From an uncultured Clostridia bacterium (GTDB taxonomy: Bacteria > Bacillota > Clostridia > TANB77 > CAG-508): a stretch of 64,000 bases of DNA. The stretch's first letter is position 1. Each line of letters opens with the position of its first letter. The stretch is from contig CAKPNF010000004.1 of NCBI GenBank assembly GCA_934168305.1, forward strand, positions 27,842 through 91,841. The letters are read 5' to 3'. Below, one piece after another: positions 39,726 through 48,425 of this stretch. The notes under the pieces are model-generated. The model saw only the letters and a list, made by a program, of their open reading frames with translations, searched no databases and had not been told where the DNA came from. The translations under genes and the position numbers were made by a program.

Positions 39726-39761
39726 GACATTTGGGACAGTCCAAATTTGTCTCATTTTTTT
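39722..39761. repeat. Palindromic repeat R4, copy c, containing the upstream stop codon
   Basis: ATGAGACA pairs with TGTCTCAT, with an inner TTTGG/CCAAA stem around GACAGT, then a run of T. The TGA of the left arm is the ZIP gene's stop. CTTTGTCGAAA follows, as after copy b. Confidence 0.85.
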
Positions 39762-39849
39762 TGAAAATCTTTGTCGAAATTTGTAGTTTAAGATGTAAAG
39801 AAAAACATAAAAAATACGAAAAAATGTTTGAAAAAACTTATAAAATATG

Positions 39850-39878
39850 TTGACTTTTTATATTATAAATTATATAAT
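39850..39878 (+). promoter_or_regulatory. Promoter of pcrA
   Basis: TTGACT (39850-39855), a 17-base spacer, and TATAAT (39873-39878). Transcription should start near 39885, which excludes the TTG at 39878 as start codon. Confidence 0.82.
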
Positions 39879-39910
39879 TGGACAAGAAAATTTGGAAAGT
39901 AGGAATAAAA

Positions 39911-42217
39911 ATGCAAGATATATTAAAAGGATTAAATGACAAACAATATGAAGCTGTGGTAAATACAGAAGGACCATGCTTAGTAATAGCAGGAGCCGGA
40001 AGTGGAAAAACAAAAGTATTAACACATAAAATAGCATATTTAATAGGAGAAAAACAAGTAAAGCCATGGAATATCTTGGCTATAACTTTTACAAACAAAG
40101 CTGCAAATGAAATGAAAGAAAGAATAAGTAATTTAGTAGGAGATGTAGCTGCAGATATATGGATGGGAACATTTCACTCTATTTGTGTTCGTATATTAAG
40201 AAGATTTATAGATAGAATAGGATTTGATTCATCATTTATAATATTTGATACATCTGATCAAAGAACATTAGTAAAAGCATGTATAAAAAGTATAGGACTA
40301 GATGACAAAATGTTTACGGACAGAAGTGTTTTATCAGAAATTAGCAATGCTAAAAATGAAATGCTAGAGTCTGAACAATATGCTGTTAAAGCAAATGGGG
40401 ATTTTAGAAAAGAAAAGATTGCATTAGTATATGAAATGTATCAGAAACGTTTAAAAGAAAACAATGCTATAGATTTTGATGATATAATAAATTATACAAT
40501 TAAAATTTTAATGGATAATCCTGATATTTTAGAATATTATTCAGATAAATTCCATTATGTTTTGGTAGATGAGTATCAAGATACTAATAAAGCGCAATTT
40601 ACTTTAGTAACAATGCTTGCATCAAAAAACGGAAATATAACAGTTGTTGGTGATAATGACCAAGGAATTTATAGCTTTAGAGGAGCGGACATTTCAAATA
40701 TTTTAAATTTTGAAAGAGATTTTCCTGGAACAAAAATAATTAAACTGGAGCAAAATTACAGATGCACTGGTAATATTTTAAAAGCGGCAAATGCTGTAAT
40801 TAAAAACAATGAAGTTACATACAAAAAAGAATTGTGGACAGAAAATGACACTGGTAATTTACCTAGAGTATATTCAGCAAGTAATGAATATGATGAAGGA
40901 ACATATATAGCAGAACAAATTGAGCATTTAAGAAGAGAAGAATATTACAAATATTCTGATTTTGCAATTTTATACAGAATGAATACTCAATCAAGAGCTA
41001 TAGAAGATATTTTAAGAAGAGAAAGTATACCATATAAAATTATAGGTGGTTTAAAATTCTATGAAAGAAAAGAAATAAAGGATATTATCTCTTACTTAAG
41101 GCTAATACAAAATACATCTGACAATTTAAGCTTGAAAAGAATTATAAATGAACCTAAAAGAGGAATTGGAAAAACAAGTTTAGATAAAATAGAAGAAATT
41201 TCAAATAGTAGTGGCGTTTCTATGTACGAAATAATAGAACATGCTGATCAATATGGATTAAACAGAGTATTTTTGAATTCAAGAGAATTTGTAAATACAA
41301 TACAAGAATTAAGAGCCAAAAAAGATGAAATGCAAATATCTGAGCTAATAAAGGAAACACTTAAAAAATCTGGATATACTAAAGCATTAGAAAATGAAAA
41401 TACAGTAGAAGCTGAAAATAGAATTGAAAACTTGGATGAATTTTTGACAGTTGCAATTGAATTTGAGGAAGAATCTGCTGATAATAAATTAAGTGATTTC
41501 TTAGAAGGCATAACATTATCAAGTGATATTGATAATATGGAGGAAACAGAAGAGACTGTAACACTTATGACATTACACAGTGCAAAAGGATTGGAATTCC
41601 CAGTTGTATTTTTGGTAGGAATGGAAGAAGGAATTTTTCCTGGATATAAATCAATTTCTGAACCTAAAGAATTGGAAGAAGAAAGACGTTTGTGTTATGT
41701 TGGGATTACTAGAGCAAAAGAAAATTTATTTTTGACATGTAGTAAGCAGCGTACTATATTTGGTTCAACAAGTTGTAATCAAGTTTCAAGATTTTTAAAG
41801 GAAATACCAAGTGATTTACTTGATGGATATGATGATGCTCTTGGAGAAAAACAAGAAAGTAATATGTTTGGAGATTCTAAATATAGTTGGACATATGGAA
41901 GTAAAGATAATGGAAGTATAAAAACTTATAAAATAGATAAGAAAGAACCAGCAGTTAGTGCAGCTTCAACAAATACAGGGTTTATGTTTAAAACTGCTGA
42001 AAGCTTTTTAAATTCTTTAAATAAAAAAGAAAGTGGAACAAATGTAGATTTATCAAAATATACGTCTGGTGTTAGAATATTTCATAAAAAATTTGGGCAA
42101 GGTACAATTAGTAATGTAGAACCAGAAGGCGATGATTTAAAAGTAGACATAAACTTTGATAAGGTTGGACATAAACGCTTAATGGCAAAATTTGCTAAGT
42201 TAGAAATAATAGAATAG
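39911..42217 (+). CDS. pcrA: PcrA/UvrD-type superfamily 1 DNA helicase
   Basis: 768 residues. Motif I AGAGSGKTKVLTHKIAYLI is near 30, motif II DEYQDTN, motif III GDNDQGIYSFRGAD, and motif V LMTLHSAKGLEFPVVFL. The C-terminus has the PcrA extension GVRIFHKKFGQGTISNVE. It unwinds DNA in repair and rolling-circle replication. ATG 39911 follows AGTAGGAATAAAA, and the promoter supports this start. Confidence 0.95.
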   Translation: MQDILKGLNDKQYEAVVNTEGPCLVIAGAGSGKTKVLTHKIAYLIGEKQVKPWNILAITFTNKAANEMKERISNLVGDVAADIWMGTFHSICVRILRRFIDRIGFDSSFIIFDTSDQRTLVKACIKSIGLDDKMFTDRSVLSEISNAKNEMLESEQYAVKANGDFRKEKIALVYEMYQKRLKENNAIDFDDIINYTIKILMDNPDILEYYSDKFHYVLVDEYQDTNKAQFTLVTMLASKNGNITVVGDNDQGIYSFRGADISNILNFERDFPGTKIIKLEQNYRCTGNILKAANAVIKNNEVTYKKELWTENDTGNLPRVYSASNEYDEGTYIAEQIEHLRREEYYKYSDFAILYRMNTQSRAIEDILRRESIPYKIIGGLKFYERKEIKDIISYLRLIQNTSDNLSLKRIINEPKRGIGKTSLDKIEEISNSSGVSMYEIIEHADQYGLNRVFLNSREFVNTIQELRAKKDEMQISELIKETLKKSGYTKALENENTVEAENRIENLDEFLTVAIEFEEESADNKLSDFLEGITLSSDIDNMEETEETVTLMTLHSAKGLEFPVVFLVGMEEGIFPGYKSISEPKELEEERRLCYVGITRAKENLFLTCSKQRTIFGSTSCNQVSRFLKEIPSDLLDGYDDALGEKQESNMFGDSKYSWTYGSKDNGSIKTYKIDKKEPAVSAASTNTGFMFKTAESFLNSLNKKESGTNVDLSKYTSGVRIFHKKFGQGTISNVEPEGDDLKVDINFDKVGHKRLMAKFAKLEIIE

Positions 42218-42228
42218 ATATAATTTTT

Positions 42229-42272
42229 AAAAAAGAAAAAATAGAATTCAAAAGAATATTTTTTCTTTTTTT
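42229..42272 (+). terminator. Terminator after pcrA
   Basis: AAAAAAGAAAAAATA pairs with TATTTTTTCTTTTTT. Confidence 0.78.
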
Positions 42273-42388
42273 ATGAATAAAAAGAGAAAAAATGTAAATT
42301 ATAAATAAAGAATTACGCAGAAATTGTATGGCGATAATCAAAATTAAGAGACGGAATTTGCAAAATTAAAAAAATTTTTTGATTTTGT

Positions 42389-42416
42389 GATGAACGTAGC
42401 GAAGCGATGTGAAAGG
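42389..42416 (+). repeat. Short repeat R5 upstream of a ribosome site, copy 2
   Basis: GATGAACGTAGCGAAGCGAT then GTGAAAGG, similar to 18485-18510, again running into a ribosome site. Confidence 0.5.
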
Positions 42417-42426
42417 AAGGATAAAA

Positions 42427-42615
42427 ATGGCAGATTTAAATCAAATGGAATTACAACACTTAAGACATTTAATAGGAGCACATGAAACAGCATATCAAAA
42501 ATTAAACACATATTCATCACAGGCAGTAGACCCTCAAATAAAGCAATTATTTACAAAAGCTGCACAAGATAGTTTAAATACAAAACAAAAATTAATGACA
42601 TTTTTAAATAATTAA
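42427..42615 (+). CDS. Small CotF-like spore coat protein
   Basis: 62 residues. ELQHLRHLIGAHETAYQKLN and VDPQIKQLFTKAAQDSLNTK match the ferritin-like helical pattern of short CotF-family proteins found in clostridial spores. ATG 42427 follows GGAAGGATAAAA; the frame is open to 42409. It pairs with the next gene, 15 bases downstream. Role in the coat is inferred from family. Confidence 0.8.
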   Translation: MADLNQMELQHLRHLIGAHETAYQKLNTYSSQAVDPQIKQLFTKAAQDSLNTKQKLMTFLNN

Positions 42616-42630
42616 TGGGAGGAAAAAATA

Positions 42631-42876
42631 ATGGATGAAAAAACAATGGTAAATGATATTTTATCAGCAGTTAAATCAGACTTGACTGCATATCAAACAG
42701 CTATTTCAGAAGCAGAAAATATGAATTTAAGACAGGCTTTTCAACAAATTAGAAATGGTGATGAAAGTTTTCAATATGAACTTTATAAAATAGCTCAAAC
42801 AAAAGGTTATTATAAACCAGCACAAAAAGCAACAGTTACAGAAATTGAAACTGTAAAAACTGAACTTCAACAATAA
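42631..42876 (+). CDS. CotF-family spore coat protein
   Basis: 81 residues. MVNDILSAVKSDLTAYQTAI and MNLRQAFQQIRNGDESFQYE followed by YKIAQTKGYYKPA are the CotF-family pattern. ATG follows GGGAGGAAAAATA. It forms a two-gene coat unit with the gene upstream. Late mother-cell expression is expected, though no promoter was identified. Confidence 0.87.
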   Translation: MDEKTMVNDILSAVKSDLTAYQTAISEAENMNLRQAFQQIRNGDESFQYELYKIAQTKGYYKPAQKATVTEIETVKTELQQ

Positions 42877-43035
42877 AATAGTAAAAAATAAAGTACTAGT
42901 TTTGAAAATAAGAAAAATTTTTTTCTATGTTTTCGAAATTAGTTTTTTAAATTTACGGAAAATATATTTACATGACTTGCAAAATTTGAAAAAAAAGTAT
43001 AAAATTATGTTATAATTTTATAAGGAGAATTTGTA

Positions 43036-44046
43036 ATGTTAAAGAAAGTATTAATACATACAAGAAGATCATTGAAATTGATAGTCTTGATATCAGTATC
43101 ACTTTTATTTATATTAGGAATTGTCACATCTTTTTACAAAATAAGTTACAGTGTAAGTATAGATGGCGAAATGTTAGGATATACAGATAATAAAAGCAAA
43201 TTGCAATCACAAATAAATGATTATATAGAAAATGGAGAAAATGAAAATACGGCTTTTGTACAAGTTGACAATTTGCCGGAGTATAATATTTGTTTATTAA
43301 AAAGAGATGTAAATTCAGATGATGATAAAATTTTTGATACAATCAAATCAACAGGAATTACATATTATAGATATTACGCAATTTTAGAAAATCAAGAAGA
43401 AAAAGCTTATGTGTCAAATTTTTCTGATGCGGAAGCTATTGTTAGTAAACTAAAAGAACAAAATAGTTCAAATATAGAAAATATAACAATTTCAGAGAAG
43501 TATGAAACTGAATTGAAAGATATGGCTACAGTCGAAGATACTGTTGCTAAATTGTATGTAAAACCTAAGAAAATTGTAGTAGCATCAACTAAAAATACAA
43601 ATATTAATAAAACTTCAACTGGAACAGTTAATACAGCAACAAATATTTCTGGTAATAAAGTGAGCTTAGGAGTTTCTCTAATAAGACCTGTGTCAGGAAT
43701 AATATCTTCTAGATTTGGAGTTAGAAGTAGTATAAGAAGTTCAGCACATACAGGATTAGATATAGCAACATCAACAGGAACGCCAGTAGCTGCTGCTGCA
43801 TCTGGTACGGTTACATTTTCTGGATGGAAAGGTTCTTATGGATATTTAATGGTTATAACACATAGTAATGGAGTACAAACATATTATGGACATTGTAGTA
43901 AATTATATTATCAGGCTGGTGCAACTGTATCACAGGGACAAGCTATTGCAGCAGTTGGTTCAACAGGTAATTCAACAGGACCACATTTACATTTTGAAAT
44001 TAGAGTTAATGGTGTGGCATATAATCCACAAAGTTATGTGTATTAA
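43036..44046 (+). CDS. M23-family (LytM) peptidoglycan endopeptidase, membrane-anchored
   Basis: 336 residues. One N-terminal span (about 13-32) precedes an extracellular linker. A C-terminal LytM domain follows with HTGLDIATSTGTPV (first zinc ligands), YGHCSKLY and HLHFEIRVNG. The G5-like or LysM part is not clear. It should cut peptide bridges in the wall, perhaps during sporulation or growth. TAAGGAGAATTTGTA precedes the ATG; TATAAT at 43011 is a likely -10 box, which would leave a very short leader. Confidence 0.9.
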   Translation: MLKKVLIHTRRSLKLIVLISVSLLFILGIVTSFYKISYSVSIDGEMLGYTDNKSKLQSQINDYIENGENENTAFVQVDNLPEYNICLLKRDVNSDDDKIFDTIKSTGITYYRYYAILENQEEKAYVSNFSDAEAIVSKLKEQNSSNIENITISEKYETELKDMATVEDTVAKLYVKPKKIVVASTKNTNINKTSTGTVNTATNISGNKVSLGVSLIRPVSGIISSRFGVRSSIRSSAHTGLDIATSTGTPVAAAASGTVTFSGWKGSYGYLMVITHSNGVQTYYGHCSKLYYQAGATVSQGQAIAAVGSTGNSTGPHLHFEIRVNGVAYNPQSYVY

Positions 44047-44049
44047 AAT

Positions 44050-44087
44050 AAATAATCCACAATTTATATATAAATTGTGGATTATTT
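44050..44087. terminator. Bidirectional terminator between the M23 gene and mecA
   Basis: AATAATCCACAATTTA pairs with TAAATTGTGGATTATT between convergent genes. Confidence 0.88.
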
Positions 44088-44717
44088 ATATGAAAAATAT
44101 TTAATTCCTGTTTTTATTGCATCATTTTTTATATAAAGTTTACCATGTTCTTTTAATTTAAATTTAAAATTCTTATTATATTTTAAAGAATTTGAAAATT
44201 CTAACAAAGAAGAATGAAATGATTGCAGTGATTTATGAGAATGGTTTATGCCATCAATTACTAAATAATATGTATTGTTATAATTATAAAGTAAAGATGT
44301 TTTGAAAAGGCCTTTTAAAATAATGTTATTATTTTTGTTAATAAAGTTACAAAAGTCGCAAAAATCTTCAAATTCATTAAATTGATAAAGCAAAGATGAA
44401 CTATTAAAATTTTGAGATTTTCTTTTTACTGTTAAATATTTTTTAGATATTCTTTTAGAATTTATATTAGATTCTATGTATTTTGTTATTGTAAATACGC
44501 AAATGTCATTACCTTCAAAATAAGTTTCTATTATTAATTTATGTCCATTAGTATCAAAATTCACTTCTTTTTCGGCTCTATCTAATATTTCTAAAAATAA
44601 GTTTTGTGATTCCGAAGTATTTAAAACAAGCTTTTGTAAATCTATAGATTTATCTTTAAAGTCTTCTTTTTTTAATATTATTCTAATTTTGTTTTCAGTT
44701 ATTTTTTCTATTTTCAT
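44082..44717 (-). CDS. mecA: MecA adaptor protein
   Basis: 211 residues. The N-terminus MKIEKITENKIRIILKKEDF followed by SQNLFLEILDRAEKEVNF matches the substrate-binding domain of MecA. The C-terminus LYNYNNTYYLVIDGIN matches its ClpC-binding domain. MecA delivers substrates such as ComK to ClpCP. ATG follows TGGAGGTATCTAG. It ends convergent to the M23 gene, sharing a terminator. The protein is more divergent than Bacillus MecA. Confidence 0.88.
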   Translation of the reverse strand: MKIEKITENKIRIILKKEDFKDKSIDLQKLVLNTSESQNLFLEILDRAEKEVNFDTNGHKLIIETYFEGNDICVFTITKYIESNINSKRISKKYLTVKRKSQNFNSSSLLYQFNEFEDFCDFCNFINKNNNIILKGLFKTSLLYNYNNTYYLVIDGINHSHKSLQSFHSSLLEFSNSLKYNKNFKFKLKEHGKLYIKNDAIKTGIKYFSYK

Positions 44718-44822
44718 CTAGATACCTCCAATATTATTAATTATATTATACTACTATTGTTATTATATGAAAAGAAACAATTTTTGGCAATTTATAATTG
44801 TGTATAAATTTATGGAAATCTC

Positions 44823-44851
44823 TTGAAAAAAAAGCAAAATCAATATATAAT
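44823..44851 (+). promoter_or_regulatory. Promoter of the DUF4321-radC-mreBCD-mrdA-minC operon
   Basis: TTGAAA (44823-44828), a 17-base spacer, and TATAAT (44846-44851). Confidence 0.8.
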
Positions 44852-44911
44852 ATCACTGTGTTAGAAAAAGGTGTATCCGTAAGGACAAAAGAAAAAATGG
44901 AGGTAAAATAA

Positions 44912-45169
44912 ATGGCAACAAGAGAAAAGAATATATGGTTATTGATAGTATTTTTATTAGCAGGATTAGTAGTTGGAGGATTATTAGGAAAATTAGCATC
45001 AGGTGTTCCTTGGCTTTGGTGGTTATCATATGAGGAACAATTTGGTTTAGAGAATCCAATAATACTAGATTTAAGTGTTGCTAAACTTACTTTTGGATTA
45101 ATGTTTAACATAAATGTTTCAAGCATTATAGGTATGATATTAGCAGTATTTATATATAAAAAAGTATAA
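44912..45169 (+). CDS. DUF4321 small membrane protein
   Basis: 85 residues with two spans (about 8-28 and 62-82) and the conserved GGLLGKLASGVPWLWWLSY segment between them. It is common just upstream of radC-mreB in Clostridia. Function unknown. ATG follows GGAGGTAAAATAA. First gene of the cell-shape operon. Confidence 0.88.
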   Translation: MATREKNIWLLIVFLLAGLVVGGLLGKLASGVPWLWWLSYEEQFGLENPIILDLSVAKLTFGLMFNINVSSIIGMILAVFIYKKV

Positions 45170-45206
45170 AAATGTGGGACGAATATAAACGAGAGGAATG
45201 TTTAAT

Positions 45207-45930
45207 TTGTCGTTAAAAATAAAAGAATTACCAGAAGCAGAAAGACCATATGAAAAATTGGAATTATATGGAGAAAAAAGTTTATCAAATGCTGAATTAT
45301 TAGCAATTATAATAAAAACAGGTACGAAAGATGAAACTTCGGTGCAGCTGGCACAAAGAATATTAAAATTAAATTATGACCCACAAATGGGAGATTTGAA
45401 TTTTTTAAAAAATATGAGTTTACAAGAACTCATGCAAATTAAAGGAATAGGTAGAGTTAAGGCAATACAAATTAAAGCTGTTTGTGAATTAGCTATTAGA
45501 ATGTCAAAACCATCAAATTATAAAAAAATACAAGTAAAAAGTACAGAGCATATAGCTAATTTAGTTATGGAAGAATTAAGATTAGAAAAAAGAGAATATG
45601 TAAAACTATTTTTACTAAATACCAAAAATGAAATATTAAAATGTATTGATATTGCTGTTCGGGGGTACTAATTTTGCAAATGTAAATACAAAAGAAATTA
45701 TTGCTGAGGCATTAAAAATAAGGGCACCAAAAATAATATTAGTACATAATCATCCAACAGGAGACCCAACACCGAGTACAAAAGACATACAATTTACAGA
45801 TAAATTATATAATGCAGCTAGGATTTTTGATATAGAATTATTAGATCATATAGTAATAGGTAATAAAATTTTTAAAAGTGTTTTTATAGAAACTAAAAAA
45901 ATGGTAGACAATATAAAAAAATCTACATAA
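45207..45930 (+). CDS. radC: RadC (JAMM domain), continuous only with a +1 shift at 45660
   Basis: Joined length is 240 residues, close to the family norm. The N-terminal HhH region has IKELPEAERPYEKLELYGEK and MQIKGIGRVKAIQIKA. The JAMM metal site HNHPTGDPTPSTKD is encoded after the shift. Zero frame reads GTT CGG GGG TAC TAA; dropping the C gives IDIAV-GGTNFANVNTKE. The TTG start at 45207 is chosen because GAGAGGA abuts the ATG at 45198 but is 9 bases before 45207. RadC's biochemical role is unsettled. Confidence 0.9.
45660..45663 (+). other. Putative +1 recoding site CGGG in radC
   Basis: The zero-frame CGG is at 45660-45662; skipping C45660 gives GGG GGT. The preceding codon is GTT; the zero-frame stop follows three codons later. 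Confidence 0.8.
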
Positions 45931-45964
45931 AAAGGATGTTAAATTAAGAAAGGATAGAAAGTAT

Positions 45965-46996
45965 ATGAAATTTTTTACATTTGGTTCAAAAGATATTGGT
46001 ATTGATTTAGGAACAGCTAATATTTTAGTAACATTAAAGGGAAAGGGAATAATTTTGAAGGAACCTTCTGTTGTTGCAATTGATAGAAGGACAGGCAATA
46101 TAATGGCAACTGGAAATGAAGCAAAAGAAATGTTAGGTAGAACTCCTGAACAAATAAAAGCTGTTAGACCATTAAAAGATGGAGTTATTGCTGATTTTAC
46201 AGCTACCCAATTAATGCTTAAAAATATTATAGAAAAAGTAGAAAAAAGATATAATGTTGGGAAACCAAGAGTTGTAGTAGGTGTTCCATCAGGGATTACA
46301 GAGGTAGAAGAAAGAGCTGTTGAGGAATCTGTTCTTCAAGCTGGAGCAAGAGAGGTATATTTAATTGAAGAGCCAATGGCTGCTGCAATAGGTGCTTCTT
46401 TAGATGTTGCTGAACCAAGTGGAAGTATTATTGTAGATATTGGTGGAGGAACTACTGAAGTTGCTGTTATATCTTTAGGCGGAATTGTTGTTAGTCATTC
46501 TTTGAGAGTTGCAGGAGACGAACTTGATGAAGATATTGTAAATTATGTTAAAAGAGAAATGAATTTAGCTATAGGAGAGACAACTGCGGAACAAATAAAA
46601 ATGCAAATAGGATGTGCAATGCCACTTATGTCAGAAATGTCAATAGAAGTAAGAGGAAGAGATTTAACAGATGGATTACCAAGAAATGAAAAGATAACAT
46701 CATCACAAGTTGAAGAAGCTATAAAAGAATCTATTACAAAAATAGTTGATATTGTAAAAAATACACTTGAAAAAACACCACCTGAACTTGCATCAGATAT
46801 TATGGAAAAGGGAATTGTTCTTGCTGGTGGAGGAGCCTTAATTAAAAATTTAGATAAATTATTAAGCATTGAAACTGGTATGCCTGTATATATTGCTGAA
46901 GAACCATTAGATTGTGTTGTTAGAGGTACAGGTAAAACTTTAGAAGATTTGGAAAGACTAAAAACTGTACTTGTTAATTCTAGAAAGAGAAAATAG
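45965..46996 (+). CDS. mreB: MreB rod-shape actin homologue
   Basis: 343 residues. The nucleotide site IGIDLGTANILVTLKGKG is near 11, VDIGGGTTEVAVISLGG near 158, and VLAGGGALIKNLDKLL near 280. It polymerises under the membrane to guide lateral wall synthesis. AAAGGATAGAAAGTAT precedes the ATG. First of the mreBCD-mrdA set, 34 bases after radC. Confidence 0.97.
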   Translation: MKFFTFGSKDIGIDLGTANILVTLKGKGIILKEPSVVAIDRRTGNIMATGNEAKEMLGRTPEQIKAVRPLKDGVIADFTATQLMLKNIIEKVEKRYNVGKPRVVVGVPSGITEVEERAVEESVLQAGAREVYLIEEPMAAAIGASLDVAEPSGSIIVDIGGGTTEVAVISLGGIVVSHSLRVAGDELDEDIVNYVKREMNLAIGETTAEQIKMQIGCAMPLMSEMSIEVRGRDLTDGLPRNEKITSSQVEEAIKESITKIVDIVKNTLEKTPPELASDIMEKGIVLAGGGALIKNLDKLLSIETGMPVYIAEEPLDCVVRGTGKTLEDLERLKTVLVNSRKRK

Positions 46997-47031
46997 CCTT
47001 ATAAAGTTAAAAATGTAGAAGGGAGAAATAT

Positions 47032-47847
47032 ATGTATAGGAGTAAAAAAAGTGGATTATTAGGAATTATTATTACAATAATTGTATTAATTTTAATAGTC
47101 ATATTTTCTAATAGAGAAAATAATACATCTTTTTTTGAAAATATTGCTAACAAATTAGTTATGCCTGTGCAAAATGGATTAACTTATTTAAAAAACAAAG
47201 TTAGTGGAAATTCTACATTTTTTACTGATATAAATAACTTGAAAACAGAAAATCAACAATTAAAAAATAAAAATAGTGAATTAGAACAATCTTTGAGAGA
47301 ACTTGAAAATATAAGAACAGAAAATGAGACTTTAAAAGAATATTTAGGATTAAGCGAAAAATATGGAGAGTATAAAACTGTACCTGGATATATAATAGAT
47401 AAGGATATAAGTAATTATTCAAAAACAATAATAATAAACATAGGAAAAAAAGATGGTATAGAAGAAAATATGACAGTAATAGCTGATGAAGGGCTAGTAG
47501 GACATGTTATATCTGTTACTGATAATACTGCAAAGGTCAGAACAATAGTTGACACTTCAAGTTCTATTAGTTGCTTAATGAGTACAAATAAAGATAGTAT
47601 AGTTTGTAAAGGAACATTAGATAATAATTCTGAGTTAAAAGCTATGTATATACCAACAGATGCAAATTTGGTTCAAGGAGATAGTGTTGATACATCTGGA
47701 TTAGGAGGTATTTATCCTAAGGGAATACATGTTGGAACTGTAAAGAAAATCATTTCTACTCAAAATATTACTGATAGATATGCAATTGTTGAGACAGCGG
47801 TTGATTTTAATAAATTAAATACGGTATTAGTAATAAAATATAATTAA
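47032..47847 (+). CDS. mreC: MreC rod-shape protein
   Basis: 271 residues. One N-terminal span (about 9-25), a coiled coil (about 65-95, LKTENQQLKNKNSELEQSLR), then the beta-barrel region (VPGYIIDKDISNY; GLVGHVISVTDNTAKVRTIV). It links MreB and PBP2 on the outer face. It lies between mreB and mreD. Confidence 0.95.
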   Translation: MYRSKKSGLLGIIITIIVLILIVIFSNRENNTSFFENIANKLVMPVQNGLTYLKNKVSGNSTFFTDINNLKTENQQLKNKNSELEQSLRELENIRTENETLKEYLGLSEKYGEYKTVPGYIIDKDISNYSKTIIINIGKKDGIEENMTVIADEGLVGHVISVTDNTAKVRTIVDTSSSISCLMSTNKDSIVCKGTLDNNSELKAMYIPTDANLVQGDSVDTSGLGGIYPKGIHVGTVKKIISTQNITDRYAIVETAVDFNKLNTVLVIKYN

Positions 47848-47861
47848 ATGAGGTGAAATTA

Positions 47862-48395
47862 GTGAAAAAAATTCTTATAAATATGGCTTTAATATTGATC
47901 GGTTTTATAATCTATTTTTTACAATCTAATTTTTTTAATTGGTTTACAATTTCTGGAGTAAAACCAAATATCTTTATAATATATATATTATTTATAGGAC
48001 TATTTGGAAGTAAAAGTATGGGGATTATATATGGAGCTATAGTTGGTGTTTTTTTAGATTTAATATTCGAAGAAAAAATAGGTCCTAATTTTCTTGGATT
48101 AGTTTTAACTGGTATTATTGCAACTTTTTTTGACAAGAATTTTTCTAAAGATAGTAGAATTACAATAATGTTTATGGTATTTGGAACAACTATAATTTTT
48201 GAAATTTTTTCATATTTTATAAATTATATTTTATATCCTGTAAATCTTGAGATATTAAATTTAATAAGAATTCTAATAATAGAAGTTATTTATAATATTA
48301 TAATTACAATAATTTTATATCCATTAATGCAAAAATTTGGATATTATATAGAAAATGAATACAAAGGAAATAAAATTTTGACAAGATATTTTTAA
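47862..48395 (+). CDS. mreD: MreD rod-shape membrane protein
   Basis: 177 residues with about five or six membrane spans; the GLFGSKSMGIIYGAIVGVFL segment is typical. GTG 47862 is chosen over 47853 because GAGGTG lies 9 bases upstream and overlaps 47853. It is the membrane partner of MreC. Confidence 0.9.
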   Translation: MKKILINMALILIGFIIYFLQSNFFNWFTISGVKPNIFIIYILFIGLFGSKSMGIIYGAIVGVFLDLIFEEKIGPNFLGLVLTGIIATFFDKNFSKDSRITIMFMVFGTTIIFEIFSYFINYILYPVNLEILNLIRILIIEVIYNIIITIILYPLMQKFGYYIENEYKGNKILTRYF

Positions 48396-48425
48396 TGATT
48401 ATGATTAGTGAAGGAAGGTGAAAAA

